Origin: Rheinheimera riviphila
GTDB lineage: Bacteria; Pseudomonadota; Gammaproteobacteria; Enterobacterales; Alteromonadaceae
Direction: 5' to 3'
Assembly (NCBI RefSeq): GCF_004005945.1
Contig: NZ_SACS01000006.1
Location: 62,001-126,000 of the forward strand
Length of the DNA: 64,000 nt
Shown: one piece after another, positions 35,017 to 43,694 of the stretch
Layout of the letters: the number at the start of each line of letters is the position of its first letter
How positions within the stretch are numbered: position 1 is the stretch's first letter
The notes under the pieces: model-generated
Databases searched by the model: none
What the model was told of the DNA's origin: nothing
Seen by the model: only the letters and a program-made list of their open reading frames with translations
Translations under genes and position numbers: made by a program

Positions 35017-36000
35017 ATGGCCGACGCCCCTCTTTGTTGTTATCAGGAAGACGATCCAAAACATTGTTGCCACGAACCGGCCGCTGCGTCCGGCCTTTGT
35101 TATTGGCACGATCCGACGATTTGTAAAGACCAGCCCGGCGACAAAGCTGCGTTAGAACTGTACGCCAAAAGTGGTGGTCAGCTGCGTGGTTTAGCGCTTA
35201 AACGTGCGCAGCTTACGGGGTTAAATCTGGCTGCCGCACCGGGGCAACCTGGTTACGATTTAAGTTTCACCGATTTATATCGCGCCAATTTACATGGCGC
35301 GCATTTGTATAAAGCCAATCTGACCGAAGTGAATCTGATGAAAGCCGACCTGCGTGAGGCCAATGTGCATTGGACCTGCATGCAGCAGGCGAATTTGCTC
35401 GGGGTGAAATGGGCTGGCGCGCGGCTTGAAAATATGCAGCTCGGTAAACAATTACGGCAGGAAAAAATCGCCCATCAGGCCGACAAAATTCGCGACCGGG
35501 CGCTCGCCAATGATTATTTTGAACAATCAGAAGAAATTTACCGCGACCTTAGAAAAGCCGCTGAGCATGAAGGTTTGTTTGTATTATCAGGCCGTTATAT
35601 TCAACAGGAACTGCGGATGCGCCGGTTTCAGTATCCGCGTTGGAGTAAACCGAGGTTGCTGTCAAAACTGATTGATGTGTTTTGCGGTTATGGCGAAGAG
35701 CCGGTGCGGGTAGTGCTGTTTTCGCTATTGCTGATTTTCCTTTGCGCCATTTGTTATTTTTTCCTTGGCGTGGTCAGCGGCGGCGAGTTGTTGCAGTTTA
35801 ATCCGGCCGATAGTTTTTGGCAGCAGCTGAAGTTATTCGGCACCTGTTTGTACTATTCAGTGGTGACATTTACCACCCTGGGTTACGGTGACATCACGCC
35901 GATTGGCTGGTCGCGGTTATTTGCCGCTTTTGAGGCATTTACCGGCAGTTTTACCATCGCCTTGTTCGTGGTGGTGTTTGTGAAAAAAATGACCCGCTGA
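35017..36000 (+). CDS. Pentapeptide-repeat protein fused to two-TM K+ channel
   Basis: A 327-aa protein in three parts. A Cys/His-rich head (Cys 7, 8, 17, 18, 28; His 19, 31; ends CYWHD) looks like a small zinc knuckle. Pentapeptide repeats (about 55-145, e.g. ANLHG, AHLYK, ANLTE, ADLRE) form a quadrilateral helix. A pore module has TM1 (230-252), a pore loop with filter TTLGYGD (286-292) and TM2 (302-323). It starts 3 bp after the transporter stop, so it is probably co-translated. The repeat tower would hang in the cytoplasm and may gate the pore. Why it travels with peptide-use genes is unknown. Confidence 0.85.
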   Translation: MADAPLCCYQEDDPKHCCHEPAAASGLCYWHDPTICKDQPGDKAALELYAKSGGQLRGLALKRAQLTGLNLAAAPGQPGYDLSFTDLYRANLHGAHLYKANLTEVNLMKADLREANVHWTCMQQANLLGVKWAGARLENMQLGKQLRQEKIAHQADKIRDRALANDYFEQSEEIYRDLRKAAEHEGLFVLSGRYIQQELRMRRFQYPRWSKPRLLSKLIDVFCGYGEEPVRVVLFSLLLIFLCAICYFFLGVVSGGELLQFNPADSFWQQLKLFGTCLYYSVVTFTTLGYGDITPIGWSRLFAAFEAFTGSFTIALFVVVFVKKMTR

Positions 36001-36137
36001 CAGGCGCAGACATTCGTCTTTTCCGGATTTATCAGCCCAGACGGATTGATTAACGCCCAGCGCTCCCCCATTTCCTGATCAGCTGTATTTCTGCGGCGCC
36101 CCCTTTGGGTCGTCGCTTCTATTGACCAAACCGGGGA

Positions 36138-36656
36138 ATGACCATGCTTTATGACTTAACCGTAGTGCAATTTAGCAAAATGCTGAATAACCTGAACGCC
36201 ATTCTGGCCAAAGCTGAACTTGCCGCGACAGCGAAAAAATACGATGTGTCGGTGCTGTTAAATTCAAGATTGGCACCGGACCAGTTTAACCTGATCCGTC
36301 AGGTACAAATTGCCTGCGATACCGCCAAAATTGGTGTGGCCCGCTTAGCCGGTGTCGTCGACAGCGCGCCAAAACATGACGACAGCGAAACCACGTTGGC
36401 CGAGCTGCAAACCCGTATTGCGCAAACGCTGGACTATATCAACAGCTTTAAAGCCGAAGATTTGGCCGAAGCAGCTGAGCGTCATATCAGCCAGCCACGC
36501 TGGGAAGGTAAATACCTGACTGGCTTAGAGTTTGCGATCCAGCACGCTATCCCGAACCTCTATTTTCACGTGACCACCGCCTACGCTATTTTGCGTCACA
36601 ACGGTGTTGATGTTGGTAAAAAAGACTATTTGGGTGCAATGCCGTACAAGGTGTAA
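36138..36656 (+). CDS. DUF1993-family protein
   Basis: A 172-aa soluble protein starting MLYDLTVVQFSKMLNNLNAIL (second ATG at 36144 is equally plausible) and containing HAIPNLYFHVTTAYAILRHNGVDVGKKDYLG, the C-terminal signature of DUF1993. The predicted fold is a DinB-like four-helix bundle. Function unknown. It is separated from the channel gene by 137 bp and followed by a hairpin. Confidence 0.85.
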   Translation: MTMLYDLTVVQFSKMLNNLNAILAKAELAATAKKYDVSVLLNSRLAPDQFNLIRQVQIACDTAKIGVARLAGVVDSAPKHDDSETTLAELQTRIAQTLDYINSFKAEDLAEAAERHISQPRWEGKYLTGLEFAIQHAIPNLYFHVTTAYAILRHNGVDVGKKDYLGAMPYKV

Positions 36657-36671
36657 GTCCCTGAGTTTATT

Positions 36672-36700
36672 GAGGTCAGCAGCTGATGCTGGCCTCGTCT
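36672..36700 (+). terminator. Terminator after DUF1993 gene
   Basis: GAGGTCAGCA/TGCTGGCCTC pair over 10 bp (one G-T) around a 5-nt loop, followed by GTCTTGTT, 15 bp after the stop. Confidence 0.65.
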
Positions 36701-36938
36701 TGTTCATTCTGTGATCCCCGCTCTACCTACCACATCCTGCTCAAACTTCCAGCTCATTGATCTTTAACCACTTTATTACATAAATGACGATTAACTGGTC
36801 GTATTCCGTTTTTAATAAATTTCACCACACACTAAGGCATTGAATCATATGCTTATTTTTATTGGCATCTAACTTGCCATTTGTATCGGCCTGCAAGGCA
36901 AATAGCCGAACTATGATTCAAAAAAACGGAAATCCTTT

Positions 36939-37838
36939 ATGAATAAAATATTCTTTAATGCGCAGCAGCAACTGAGAAATGGTTGGTGGGTATTGGTGTT
37001 TATCGCCATTCTTGCCCTGTCACGTCAACTTTATAAACCGACCAGAGATTGGCTGGCTGGTCTTGGCGCCAGCACCATGCAGCTCGAACCGCTGGCACTG
37101 GTGTTTTTATTGTTAGTCAGTTGGAGTTGTGTGTTGTTACGAAGACAACGACTGGCCGATCTGGGGCTGGCTTTGAATTCACGCTGGTGGCAACAGTTAC
37201 TGTTTGGGACTGCTGCTGGTATGTCGATGATGGCTGTGATTGCGTTGCTGATGTGGTCTTTTTCAGCAGCAACTTTTGGTATCAATCCTAAGTTTCAAGC
37301 CGCAGATTTAGTCTTAGGCGCATATTTGCTGTTGTTAGGCGCGGCGCTGGAAGAGTTACTGTTTCGGGGTTTTGTCTTTCAGCGATTGATCGATGGGCTG
37401 GGCGTCTGGCCAACCCAGCTATTATTTGCCGCTGTTTTTGCCGCCGGACACTGGGAAAATCCTGGCCTTGAAGGCAGTGCCAAAGTGGTGGCAATGCTGG
37501 ATCTGGCTTTAGCTTCATTGTTGCTTGGTCTGGCTTATCTAAAAACCCGCAGCCTGGCGTTGCCGCTGGGTCTGCATTTTGGCTGGAATTGGGCACAAGG
37601 GTATCTGCTGGGGTTTCAGGTCAGTGGCTATGAGCATAACGGCTGGTTGTTACCACAGCTGCAAGCAAAACCAGACTGGCTGACCGGCGGCAGTTTTGGG
37701 GCCGAAGCCTCGATATTTGCAGTCTTTGTTGATTGTCTGGCGATCTGGTTGTTATGGCGCTGGCGTGGGGTGGCACAAACGTCAACTGCCGCTGAATTTA
37801 AGCCGGACTCAACAAAAGCTCTAGCTTTACCAACCTAA
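36939..37838 (+). CDS. CPBP-family intramembrane metalloprotease
   Basis: A 299-aa protein with about eight membrane helices. Motif 1 is E-E-x-x-x-R (LEELLFRGFVFQRL), motif 2 is FAAGHWENPG and motif 3 is LGLHFGWNWAQG, giving the Glu/Glu/His/His active site of CAAX/bacteriocin-processing proteases. Members process peptides or take part in bacteriocin self-immunity. No bacteriocin gene is recognised nearby. The stop is 2 bp from the convergent argP stop. Confidence 0.88.
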   Translation: MNKIFFNAQQQLRNGWWVLVFIAILALSRQLYKPTRDWLAGLGASTMQLEPLALVFLLLVSWSCVLLRRQRLADLGLALNSRWWQQLLFGTAAGMSMMAVIALLMWSFSAATFGINPKFQAADLVLGAYLLLLGAALEELLFRGFVFQRLIDGLGVWPTQLLFAAVFAAGHWENPGLEGSAKVVAMLDLALASLLLGLAYLKTRSLALPLGLHFGWNWAQGYLLGFQVSGYEHNGWLLPQLQAKPDWLTGGSFGAEASIFAVFVDCLAIWLLWRWRGVAQTSTAAEFKPDSTKALALPT

Positions 37839-37840
37839 TA

Positions 37841-38713
37841 TTAGACCTGAACTAAATTCGCGCGGGCTGTCAGCTCCACCCGCTGTCGCAATAACTGCAG
37901 CAGCGGGCTTTCGCTTTGCCAATAATGCCAGTACAGCGGTGTATCCAGAAAATAACCGGGGGATAAATCAATAAGTTGGCCAGAATCCAGCAAGTGCTGA
38001 CTTTGCAATTCCGGGAGCAAACCAAAACCGAGTCCGGCCAGCACTGAGCGGACAAAACCTTCGGAAGATGGGCACAAATGTACCCGCTGCGGTGTGGCTC
38101 CGGCGATGTCCTGCAAATACTGATGTTGCAGTTGGTCGTCCTGACTGAACACCATACAAGGTAAAGCGGTAATTTTTTCTGCCAGGTTTTCAGTGAGTTG
38201 ATGCCGTTTTACAAAATCGCGACTTGCTACTGCACGATAACGTAGCGCTCCCAGGTACAACACTGCACCGCCATTCACTGGCTGCGCCGCGTCACAAACA
38301 CAGGCCATGACGTCACCTTGTTTCATCCGTTTTAAGCCAACCGACTGATCTTCAACCACTAAATCAAACTGCACGCCTGGATGTTCCGGTAGCACCAAAG
38401 CTTGTGGCAACCAGGTTGCCAGCGAGTCGGCGTTAGTGGCAAGACGCACCACCAAATGTTCAGGATCATCAGTCAGCCCCAGCGCCGCTTCCATTTGCCG
38501 TACTTGTTGCAAGTGATTTAGCAGCCGCTGGCCGGTAGCGGTGGCGACCGGCGGCGTGGTTCGCAGCAACACCGGCTGGCCGAGCAACGCTTCCAGCTGT
38601 TTGATGCGGCGGCTGATGGCCGATTGGGTTAAACACAGCTGCTGCGCGGCTTTTTCAAACCCTTGTTGTGCAATGACCGCGGCTAAAGCTTGCAGGAGTC
38701 GGTAGTCAATCAT
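37841..38713 (-). CDS. argP: LysR-type regulator ArgP
   Basis: A 290-aa protein with the N-terminal HTH FEKAAQQLCLTQSAISRRIKQLEALLGQPVLLR and an effector domain, close in length and sequence to E. coli ArgP (297 aa). It activates the arginine exporter gene in response to arginine/lysine. It is divergent from argO across 121 bp, the classical arrangement. Confidence 0.9.
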   Translation of the reverse strand: MIDYRLLQALAAVIAQQGFEKAAQQLCLTQSAISRRIKQLEALLGQPVLLRTTPPVATATGQRLLNHLQQVRQMEAALGLTDDPEHLVVRLATNADSLATWLPQALVLPEHPGVQFDLVVEDQSVGLKRMKQGDVMACVCDAAQPVNGGAVLYLGALRYRAVASRDFVKRHQLTENLAEKITALPCMVFSQDDQLQHQYLQDIAGATPQRVHLCPSSEGFVRSVLAGLGFGLLPELQSQHLLDSGQLIDLSPGYFLDTPLYWHYWQSESPLLQLLRQRVELTARANLVQV

Positions 38714-38834
38714 GATTAAAACTCATGGCATCTGAAAATTATTCGTTGGATTCATTGTAGTGTGGATCTTTAGACTGTCGCCAGTGTTGTTGTGAGTGTC
38801 CTACGGCAGATCTGCATTTTTGAGGAAAGAACCT

Positions 38835-39434
38835 ATGTTGTCATTTTTTACCGGCTTTACTGTCGGACTCAGTCTGATTGTCGCCATCGGCGCGCAGAAT
38901 ATCTGGGTGCTGAGCCAAAGTATGGCCGGTGCGAATCGGCTGGTGATAGCGCTGGTCTGCATCAGCTGCGATGCGCTACTGATTATCACCGGCGTATACA
39001 GCGTGCAGTGGCTACAACAAATTATTCCACCGCTGGTGCCGGTGCTGACCTGGTGTGGCGTGCTGATGTTGTTATGGCTGGCTTATGGCGCAGCACGTCG
39101 CGCCTGGCAAGGCAGTGCCGGGCTGCTGGCAACGCAACAAGTACAGGTCAAACCCTGGCAACAAACTGCTTTAACCGCACTTGCGATTACCTTGCTGAAT
39201 CCGCATGTGTATCTGGATACCGTAGTATTGATCGGCGGCGTCGGCACCTTGCAACCACAACCGGGTTGGTTCACCATCGGTGCTTGTCTGGCGTCCCTGC
39301 TATGGTTTAGTAGTCTGACTGCTTTGGCACCCAAGCTAAAAACCGTGTTAAGTTCACCCAAACGCTGGCGGATGTTTGATGCGCTGGTGGCGATGACGTT
39401 AACCGGGATAGCGCTGAAATTGGCAGTGGCTTGA
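38835..39434 (+). CDS. argO: LysE-family arginine exporter ArgO
   Basis: A 199-aa protein with six hydrophobic segments and LIVAIGAQNIWVLSQSM, the conserved first-helix motif of LysE/ArgO. The ATG at 38835 has AGGA 9 nt upstream; the longer frame to 38796 is spurious. It exports arginine (and canavanine) and should be controlled by the divergent argP product. Confidence 0.9.
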   Translation: MLSFFTGFTVGLSLIVAIGAQNIWVLSQSMAGANRLVIALVCISCDALLIITGVYSVQWLQQIIPPLVPVLTWCGVLMLLWLAYGAARRAWQGSAGLLATQQVQVKPWQQTALTALAITLLNPHVYLDTVVLIGGVGTLQPQPGWFTIGACLASLLWFSSLTALAPKLKTVLSSPKRWRMFDALVAMTLTGIALKLAVA

Positions 39435-39468
39435 TGATTTATTGCATATAAGGAAGGGAGTTTTACTG

Positions 39469-39768
39469 ATGCACTTTTTATTGATTTACGATATCGCTGC
39501 CGATTATCTGCAACGCCGCGGCGAGTTCCGGATGGCGCACTTGGCGTTGGCCTGGCAGGCCGCTGAGCGCGGAGAATTGTTGCTTGGTGGTGCGGTCGGC
39601 GATCCGGCAGATGGCGCCATGTTGCTATTTCGCTGTGACAGTGCCGATATTCCGGCCGCTTTTGCCAAAGCTGATCCCTATGTGCTGAACGGATTGGTTG
39701 CACGCTGGCAGGTGAAACCCTGGAATACTGTGGTTGGGGATGGTGCGACGATGCCGGTTAGACCTTAA
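39469..39768 (+). CDS. YciI-like small protein
   Basis: A 99-aa protein with the ferredoxin-like YciI plan: MHFLLIYD, the R-x-x-H-L motif (FRMAHLALAWQAAERGELLLGG), DPAD-GAMLLF and DPYVLNGL. AGGGAG lies 9 nt before this ATG. YciI relatives are possible hydrolase or dehydrochlorinase-like enzymes with His-Asp dyads, mostly unassigned. Just downstream of argO, possibly co-transcribed. Confidence 0.85.
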   Translation: MHFLLIYDIAADYLQRRGEFRMAHLALAWQAAERGELLLGGAVGDPADGAMLLFRCDSADIPAAFAKADPYVLNGLVARWQVKPWNTVVGDGATMPVRP

Positions 39769-39834
39769 TTATTGTATGGGTTAAGGTTATCGCAGTAGTT
39801 TTTTTCAGGTAACTCACACCGCCCTCATTACAAG

Positions 39835-40164
39835 TTAGTGAGTTTCCACCTCACTTTTTTCAGGATAGATTTGCTGGCCTATTCTGGCGATATGCTCAAG
39901 CAGTGCTTTGCTTTGGATGTCGTGCAGCGCTTTCAAATCGACCTGCCATGGCAGATCTGTTTCGTCGAAAGCCAGTGCAATTTGGGCCAGTTGATGCCGG
40001 TCCAACAAGTTCCCTGTGACGGCTAAGTCGATATCACTGCGAGTATTCATCGTGCCTTTTGCACGGGAACCAAACAATACTGCTTTTTCGATGGCCGGAA
40101 ATTGTGCTAGTACCTGCCGGATCATCTGCAATTGGGCGGGAGTGAAACCATAAACATCGTTCAT
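39835..40164 (-). CDS. MNT nucleotidyltransferase (antitoxin of HEPN-MNT pair)
   Basis: A 109-aa minimal nucleotidyltransferase with G-S-x7-9-D-x-D: FGSRAKGTMNTRSDIDLA. Its ATG at 40164 follows the HEPN gene stop with a single base between (TGAGATG), so translation is coupled. A longer frame to 40260 overlaps the HEPN gene and is spurious. In related systems MntA adds AMP to the HEPN toxin and silences it. Confidence 0.85.
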   Translation of the reverse strand: MNDVYGFTPAQLQMIRQVLAQFPAIEKAVLFGSRAKGTMNTRSDIDLAVTGNLLDRHQLAQIALAFDETDLPWQVDLKALHDIQSKALLEHIARIGQQIYPEKSEVETH

Positions 40165-40165
40165 C

Positions 40166-40582
40166 TCAGCTCGGATCCAGAATTTCTTGTAATAAACTGA
40201 GGCGCCACTCTGATAACATCGGCAGATACTCAGCACCGATGGACTGCAATACCACTTCAAATTTCGCGCTATCGTAAGTGTGGCTCATTAAATTTCTGTC
40301 GCCAATCATCCGTAACCATACTTCCGCGTCTTCAATGTATTTCGACTGGTAGGCTAACCGCACCACGGCTCGGGGTGATATTTGGTCGATAATCAGCCCA
40401 TCATGTTCCATTTTGTCTTTCAGCACTTTCCAAGCGAGTTCAAAAGTGAATTCAAATCGTTGGATCACGCCTTCTTTTTCAAGCTGGTTAAATTGCTGAA
40501 AATCTTGTTCCATCGCTTCACGCAACAAACTAAAGGCGCGTTGAAAATTCTCGAATCTTTGTTGCCAGCGGATATCTTGCAT
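40166..40582 (-). CDS. HEPN-family partner (HI0074-like), probable toxin
   Basis: A 138-aa all-helical protein of the nucleotidyltransferase substrate-binding family (HI0074/DUF86-like), with FEFTFELAWKVLKDKM and the R-x4-H HEPN motif RNLMSH. HEPN proteins with this motif are often ribonucleases. First gene of the pair, MNT second, as usual in HEPN-MNT toxin-antitoxin modules. Confidence 0.82.
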   Translation of the reverse strand: MQDIRWQQRFENFQRAFSLLREAMEQDFQQFNQLEKEGVIQRFEFTFELAWKVLKDKMEHDGLIIDQISPRAVVRLAYQSKYIEDAEVWLRMIGDRNLMSHTYDSAKFEVVLQSIGAEYLPMLSEWRLSLLQEILDPS

Positions 40583-40684
40583 AGGTGGTTATTCTTTCGT
40601 CAGTTGTTTGCCAGAGTATACTGCGAAATAGGAGGGAGGAGCTATTTCAGCCAACAGGTATGTCGCCCCCAATTTCTGTTGCCA

Positions 40685-40954
40685 TTAAAAGAGCTCGCTG
40701 TGAGAAGCTATTCTGGCTAATTGCAGGGTGTCAGCGGTAATGCGGTAGATCAGCACGAGATCAGGCTTAATGTGGCAATCGCGAAAGCCATACCAGTTGC
40801 CGTGTAGTGGGTGATCCACATTCTTGGCGGCTAGTGATTCGCCGCGTTGGAGCTGAGAAATAATATCGCCAACTTCCAAAATGTCTGGAATTGGCATTTT
40901 AGTAATTTTTTTGAAGTCTTTTTTGAATTGTGTCGAAAATTCAAGGCTGAGCAT
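40685..40954 (-). CDS. YafQ-type mRNA interferase toxin
   Basis: An 89-aa basic RelE-superfamily protein. FSTQFKKDFKKI at the start, DHPLHGNWYGFRDCHIKPDLVLIYRI and the C-terminal ARIASHSELF match YafQ, including the conserved C-terminal His-x-x-L-F. YafQ cleaves mRNA on the ribosome. It overlaps the antitoxin gene by 14 nt. Confidence 0.92.
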   Translation of the reverse strand: MLSLEFSTQFKKDFKKITKMPIPDILEVGDIISQLQRGESLAAKNVDHPLHGNWYGFRDCHIKPDLVLIYRITADTLQLARIASHSELF

Positions 40955-41225
40955 TTAGCACTTTGCCGACAGTCAGTTCATTTAACATGGCATCCACAGA
41001 ATCGCTGCGCTGACCTTTACCTTCCACCAGTTCCTTCATCGCTGCTGCGGTTACAGCATTTGGTTGCGGTGCTTTGAGCTCAAAAGGAATGCCGCCATAA
41101 TTAATCACGGCGCGGGCGAATAGCTTTAACGCTTGGGACGGGCTTAAGCCAACTTCATCACAAATAGTGGTAAATGCGACTTTGGTTTCATGATCGATGC
41201 GCGTGCTGAGCATATCATTTTTCAT
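40941..41225 (-). CDS. RelB/DinJ-family antitoxin
   Basis: A 94-aa protein with an N-terminal ribbon-helix-helix (LSTRIDHETKVAFTTICDEVGLSPSQALKLFARAV) and a C-terminal toxin-binding tail. GGAGT lies 8 nt before the ATG at 41225; the frame to 41261 would run through the operator. It should repress its own promoter together with the toxin. Confidence 0.92.
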   Translation of the reverse strand: MKNDMLSTRIDHETKVAFTTICDEVGLSPSQALKLFARAVINYGGIPFELKAPQPNAVTAAAMKELVEGKGQRSDSVDAMLNELTVGKVLNAQP

Positions 41226-41241
41226 CAGAATTACTCCGGTT

Positions 41242-41270
41242 TGTGTTGCAATGTAATACATCGTAGCACA
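41242..41270. promoter_or_regulatory. 29-bp operator-like palindrome of the RelB/YafQ pair
   Basis: TGTGTTGCAATGTA-A-TACATCGTAGCACA is an imperfect palindrome with 11 of 14 positions paired, starting 17 bp before the antitoxin ATG. That is the expected position for DinJ/RelB autoregulation. Confidence 0.65.
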
Positions 41271-41370
41271 TTGACGAGCTTAGTTGCCGGTGGATGGTTC
41301 AACTCAGTTCTTTTTAGCTCGCCCTTCGCACAAAGCAACTCCGGGGTAAGCCAGAGTTAAATTGAAAAGG

Positions 41371-42123
41371 TTACTTTTCGCTGGTTAGTCGGAACACAAC
41401 GTTGATACCTTGTTGAATTTCTATCGTTTTTGGAATAAACATCGTAAGATTCTTCTCATTGTCTCCGACGTTGAATGCTTTAGCTTGATATGTTTCTTCC
41501 CGAGCGCCAAAGGCTGCAAAAAAATTACCGAAACCCGAAGCTTGTGACATCGCATACACCGAATGTATTTTATTGCCCAAACTTTGTGCCATGCGTTCTG
41601 CTTGTTTTGCTGCGTCTTTGGCGGCAGCGATGACTAATTCCGCCTCCAGTTGTTCTCTTAAACTACTGTCAAATCGAGTATAAAGGCCGGAAATATGATT
41701 GAGTTTTAACAGCTCGTCGGCCAGTTCGGGATAATGCTCAAGTTGTGTCAGTTGTAGTGTAAAGGTCCGACTCATTTCGTAGCCGAACACTTGTAAATCG
41801 TCATAACTTTCACCACGTTGCCTTTTCACCTCTTTTTCTAAATCTGAAGCTTCCAAAGCGTTCAGCGGAATTTTAAGTTGCCGTAAGAGAGAAGTGAGTT
41901 TGCTTGAAGTTTCAGCTACTTGTTGCAAAGCGACTGCTGAATCTTTATGGAATACCAAGACTAGGATGCGAATGGTCGCAATGTCCGGTTTCACCGATCG
42001 CTCGGCACTGCCGGTAGTGACGACAAAAGGAAAGTCAGGCAGGCTTTTAGCAAAAGTTGGCTGACTGATGCAAAGCAGCAAACTCAGCATTACCAAGGGA
42101 AATTTTAGTATTTGTTCCTTCAT
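41371..42123 (-). CDS. SIMPL-domain (DUF541) periplasmic protein
   Basis: A 250-aa protein with a signal peptide (about 1-22, QPTFA), then FPFVVTTGSAERSVKPDIATIRILV, the typical SIMPL-domain opening, and a C-terminal strand set ending GINVVFRLT. AAGGAG lies 9 nt before the ATG; the frame beyond is spurious. Members (e.g. E. coli YggE) are periplasmic, linked to oxidative stress resistance, and lack a known activity. Confidence 0.88.
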   Translation of the reverse strand: MKEQILKFPLVMLSLLLCISQPTFAKSLPDFPFVVTTGSAERSVKPDIATIRILVLVFHKDSAVALQQVAETSSKLTSLLRQLKIPLNALEASDLEKEVKRQRGESYDDLQVFGYEMSRTFTLQLTQLEHYPELADELLKLNHISGLYTRFDSSLREQLEAELVIAAAKDAAKQAERMAQSLGNKIHSVYAMSQASGFGNFFAAFGAREETYQAKAFNVGDNEKNLTMFIPKTIEIQQGINVVFRLTSEK

Positions 42124-42260
42124 TCGATGATGCTCCTTAGTTAAATGGATCCCAAATTTGTGACTTACTTTAACAAAGTTGAAAAAAGTGAACATGCGTT
42201 TTTTAAAGTCGTATCAGCTCCATTTGTCCGCTATTCACTTAAAAGTTCAGATACTAAAAC

Positions 42261-42347
42261 CAACCACCGGCAACTGCGCAGTGAGCAGTCAAGAGTGAGT
42301 GCCGGAGGCGCGAACGGGCGAACGGAGTAGTTGCCGATGGGTGGTTG
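42261..42347. repeat. CAACCA palindromic element, copy 2 (inverted)
   Basis: Ends CAACCACC/GGTGGTTG plus inner GGCAACT/AGTTGCC are inverted repeats. The interior GGAGGCGCGAACGGGCGAAC matches the reverse complement of the 5298-5390 element. Confidence 0.7.
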
Positions 42348-42360
42348 CAACGATGTGCGT

Positions 42361-42412
42361 GGCGTACTGCCGCTTTGCGGCGAGTAACGCCCTACTGACT
42401 CGCCCTACTATA
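42361..42412. repeat. Half-REPIN repeat
   Basis: GGCGTACTGCCGC...GCGGCGAGTAACGCC followed by CTAC corresponds to one arm of the REPIN-type repeats at 54861 and 56902 (GTAG head on the minus strand). Confidence 0.55.
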
Positions 42413-42448
42413 CGTTGAAGGTTTTCAGGACGGGTCAAAACCAATAAA

Positions 42449-42477
42449 AAAAGGGCTGATTATCAATCAGCCCTTTT
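42449..42477 (-). terminator. fadBA terminator
   Basis: AAAAGGGCTGAT/ATCAGCCCTTTT is a perfect 12-bp stem with a 5-nt loop and A/T tracts on both sides, 33 bp past the fadA stop. Confidence 0.9.
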
Positions 42478-42509
42478 CAGATTCTTCGTCAATCGACAAA
42501 AGGTACTAG

Positions 42510-43694
<1,185 letters not shown>

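Larger units (their letters stand above)
42124..42509. other. Intergenic region with two repeat remnants and fadA terminator
   Basis: 386 bp without a gene. It holds the promoter side of the SIMPL gene, a CAACCA palindromic element (42261-42347), half of a REPIN-type repeat (42361-42412) and the fad operon terminator. Confidence 0.7.
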
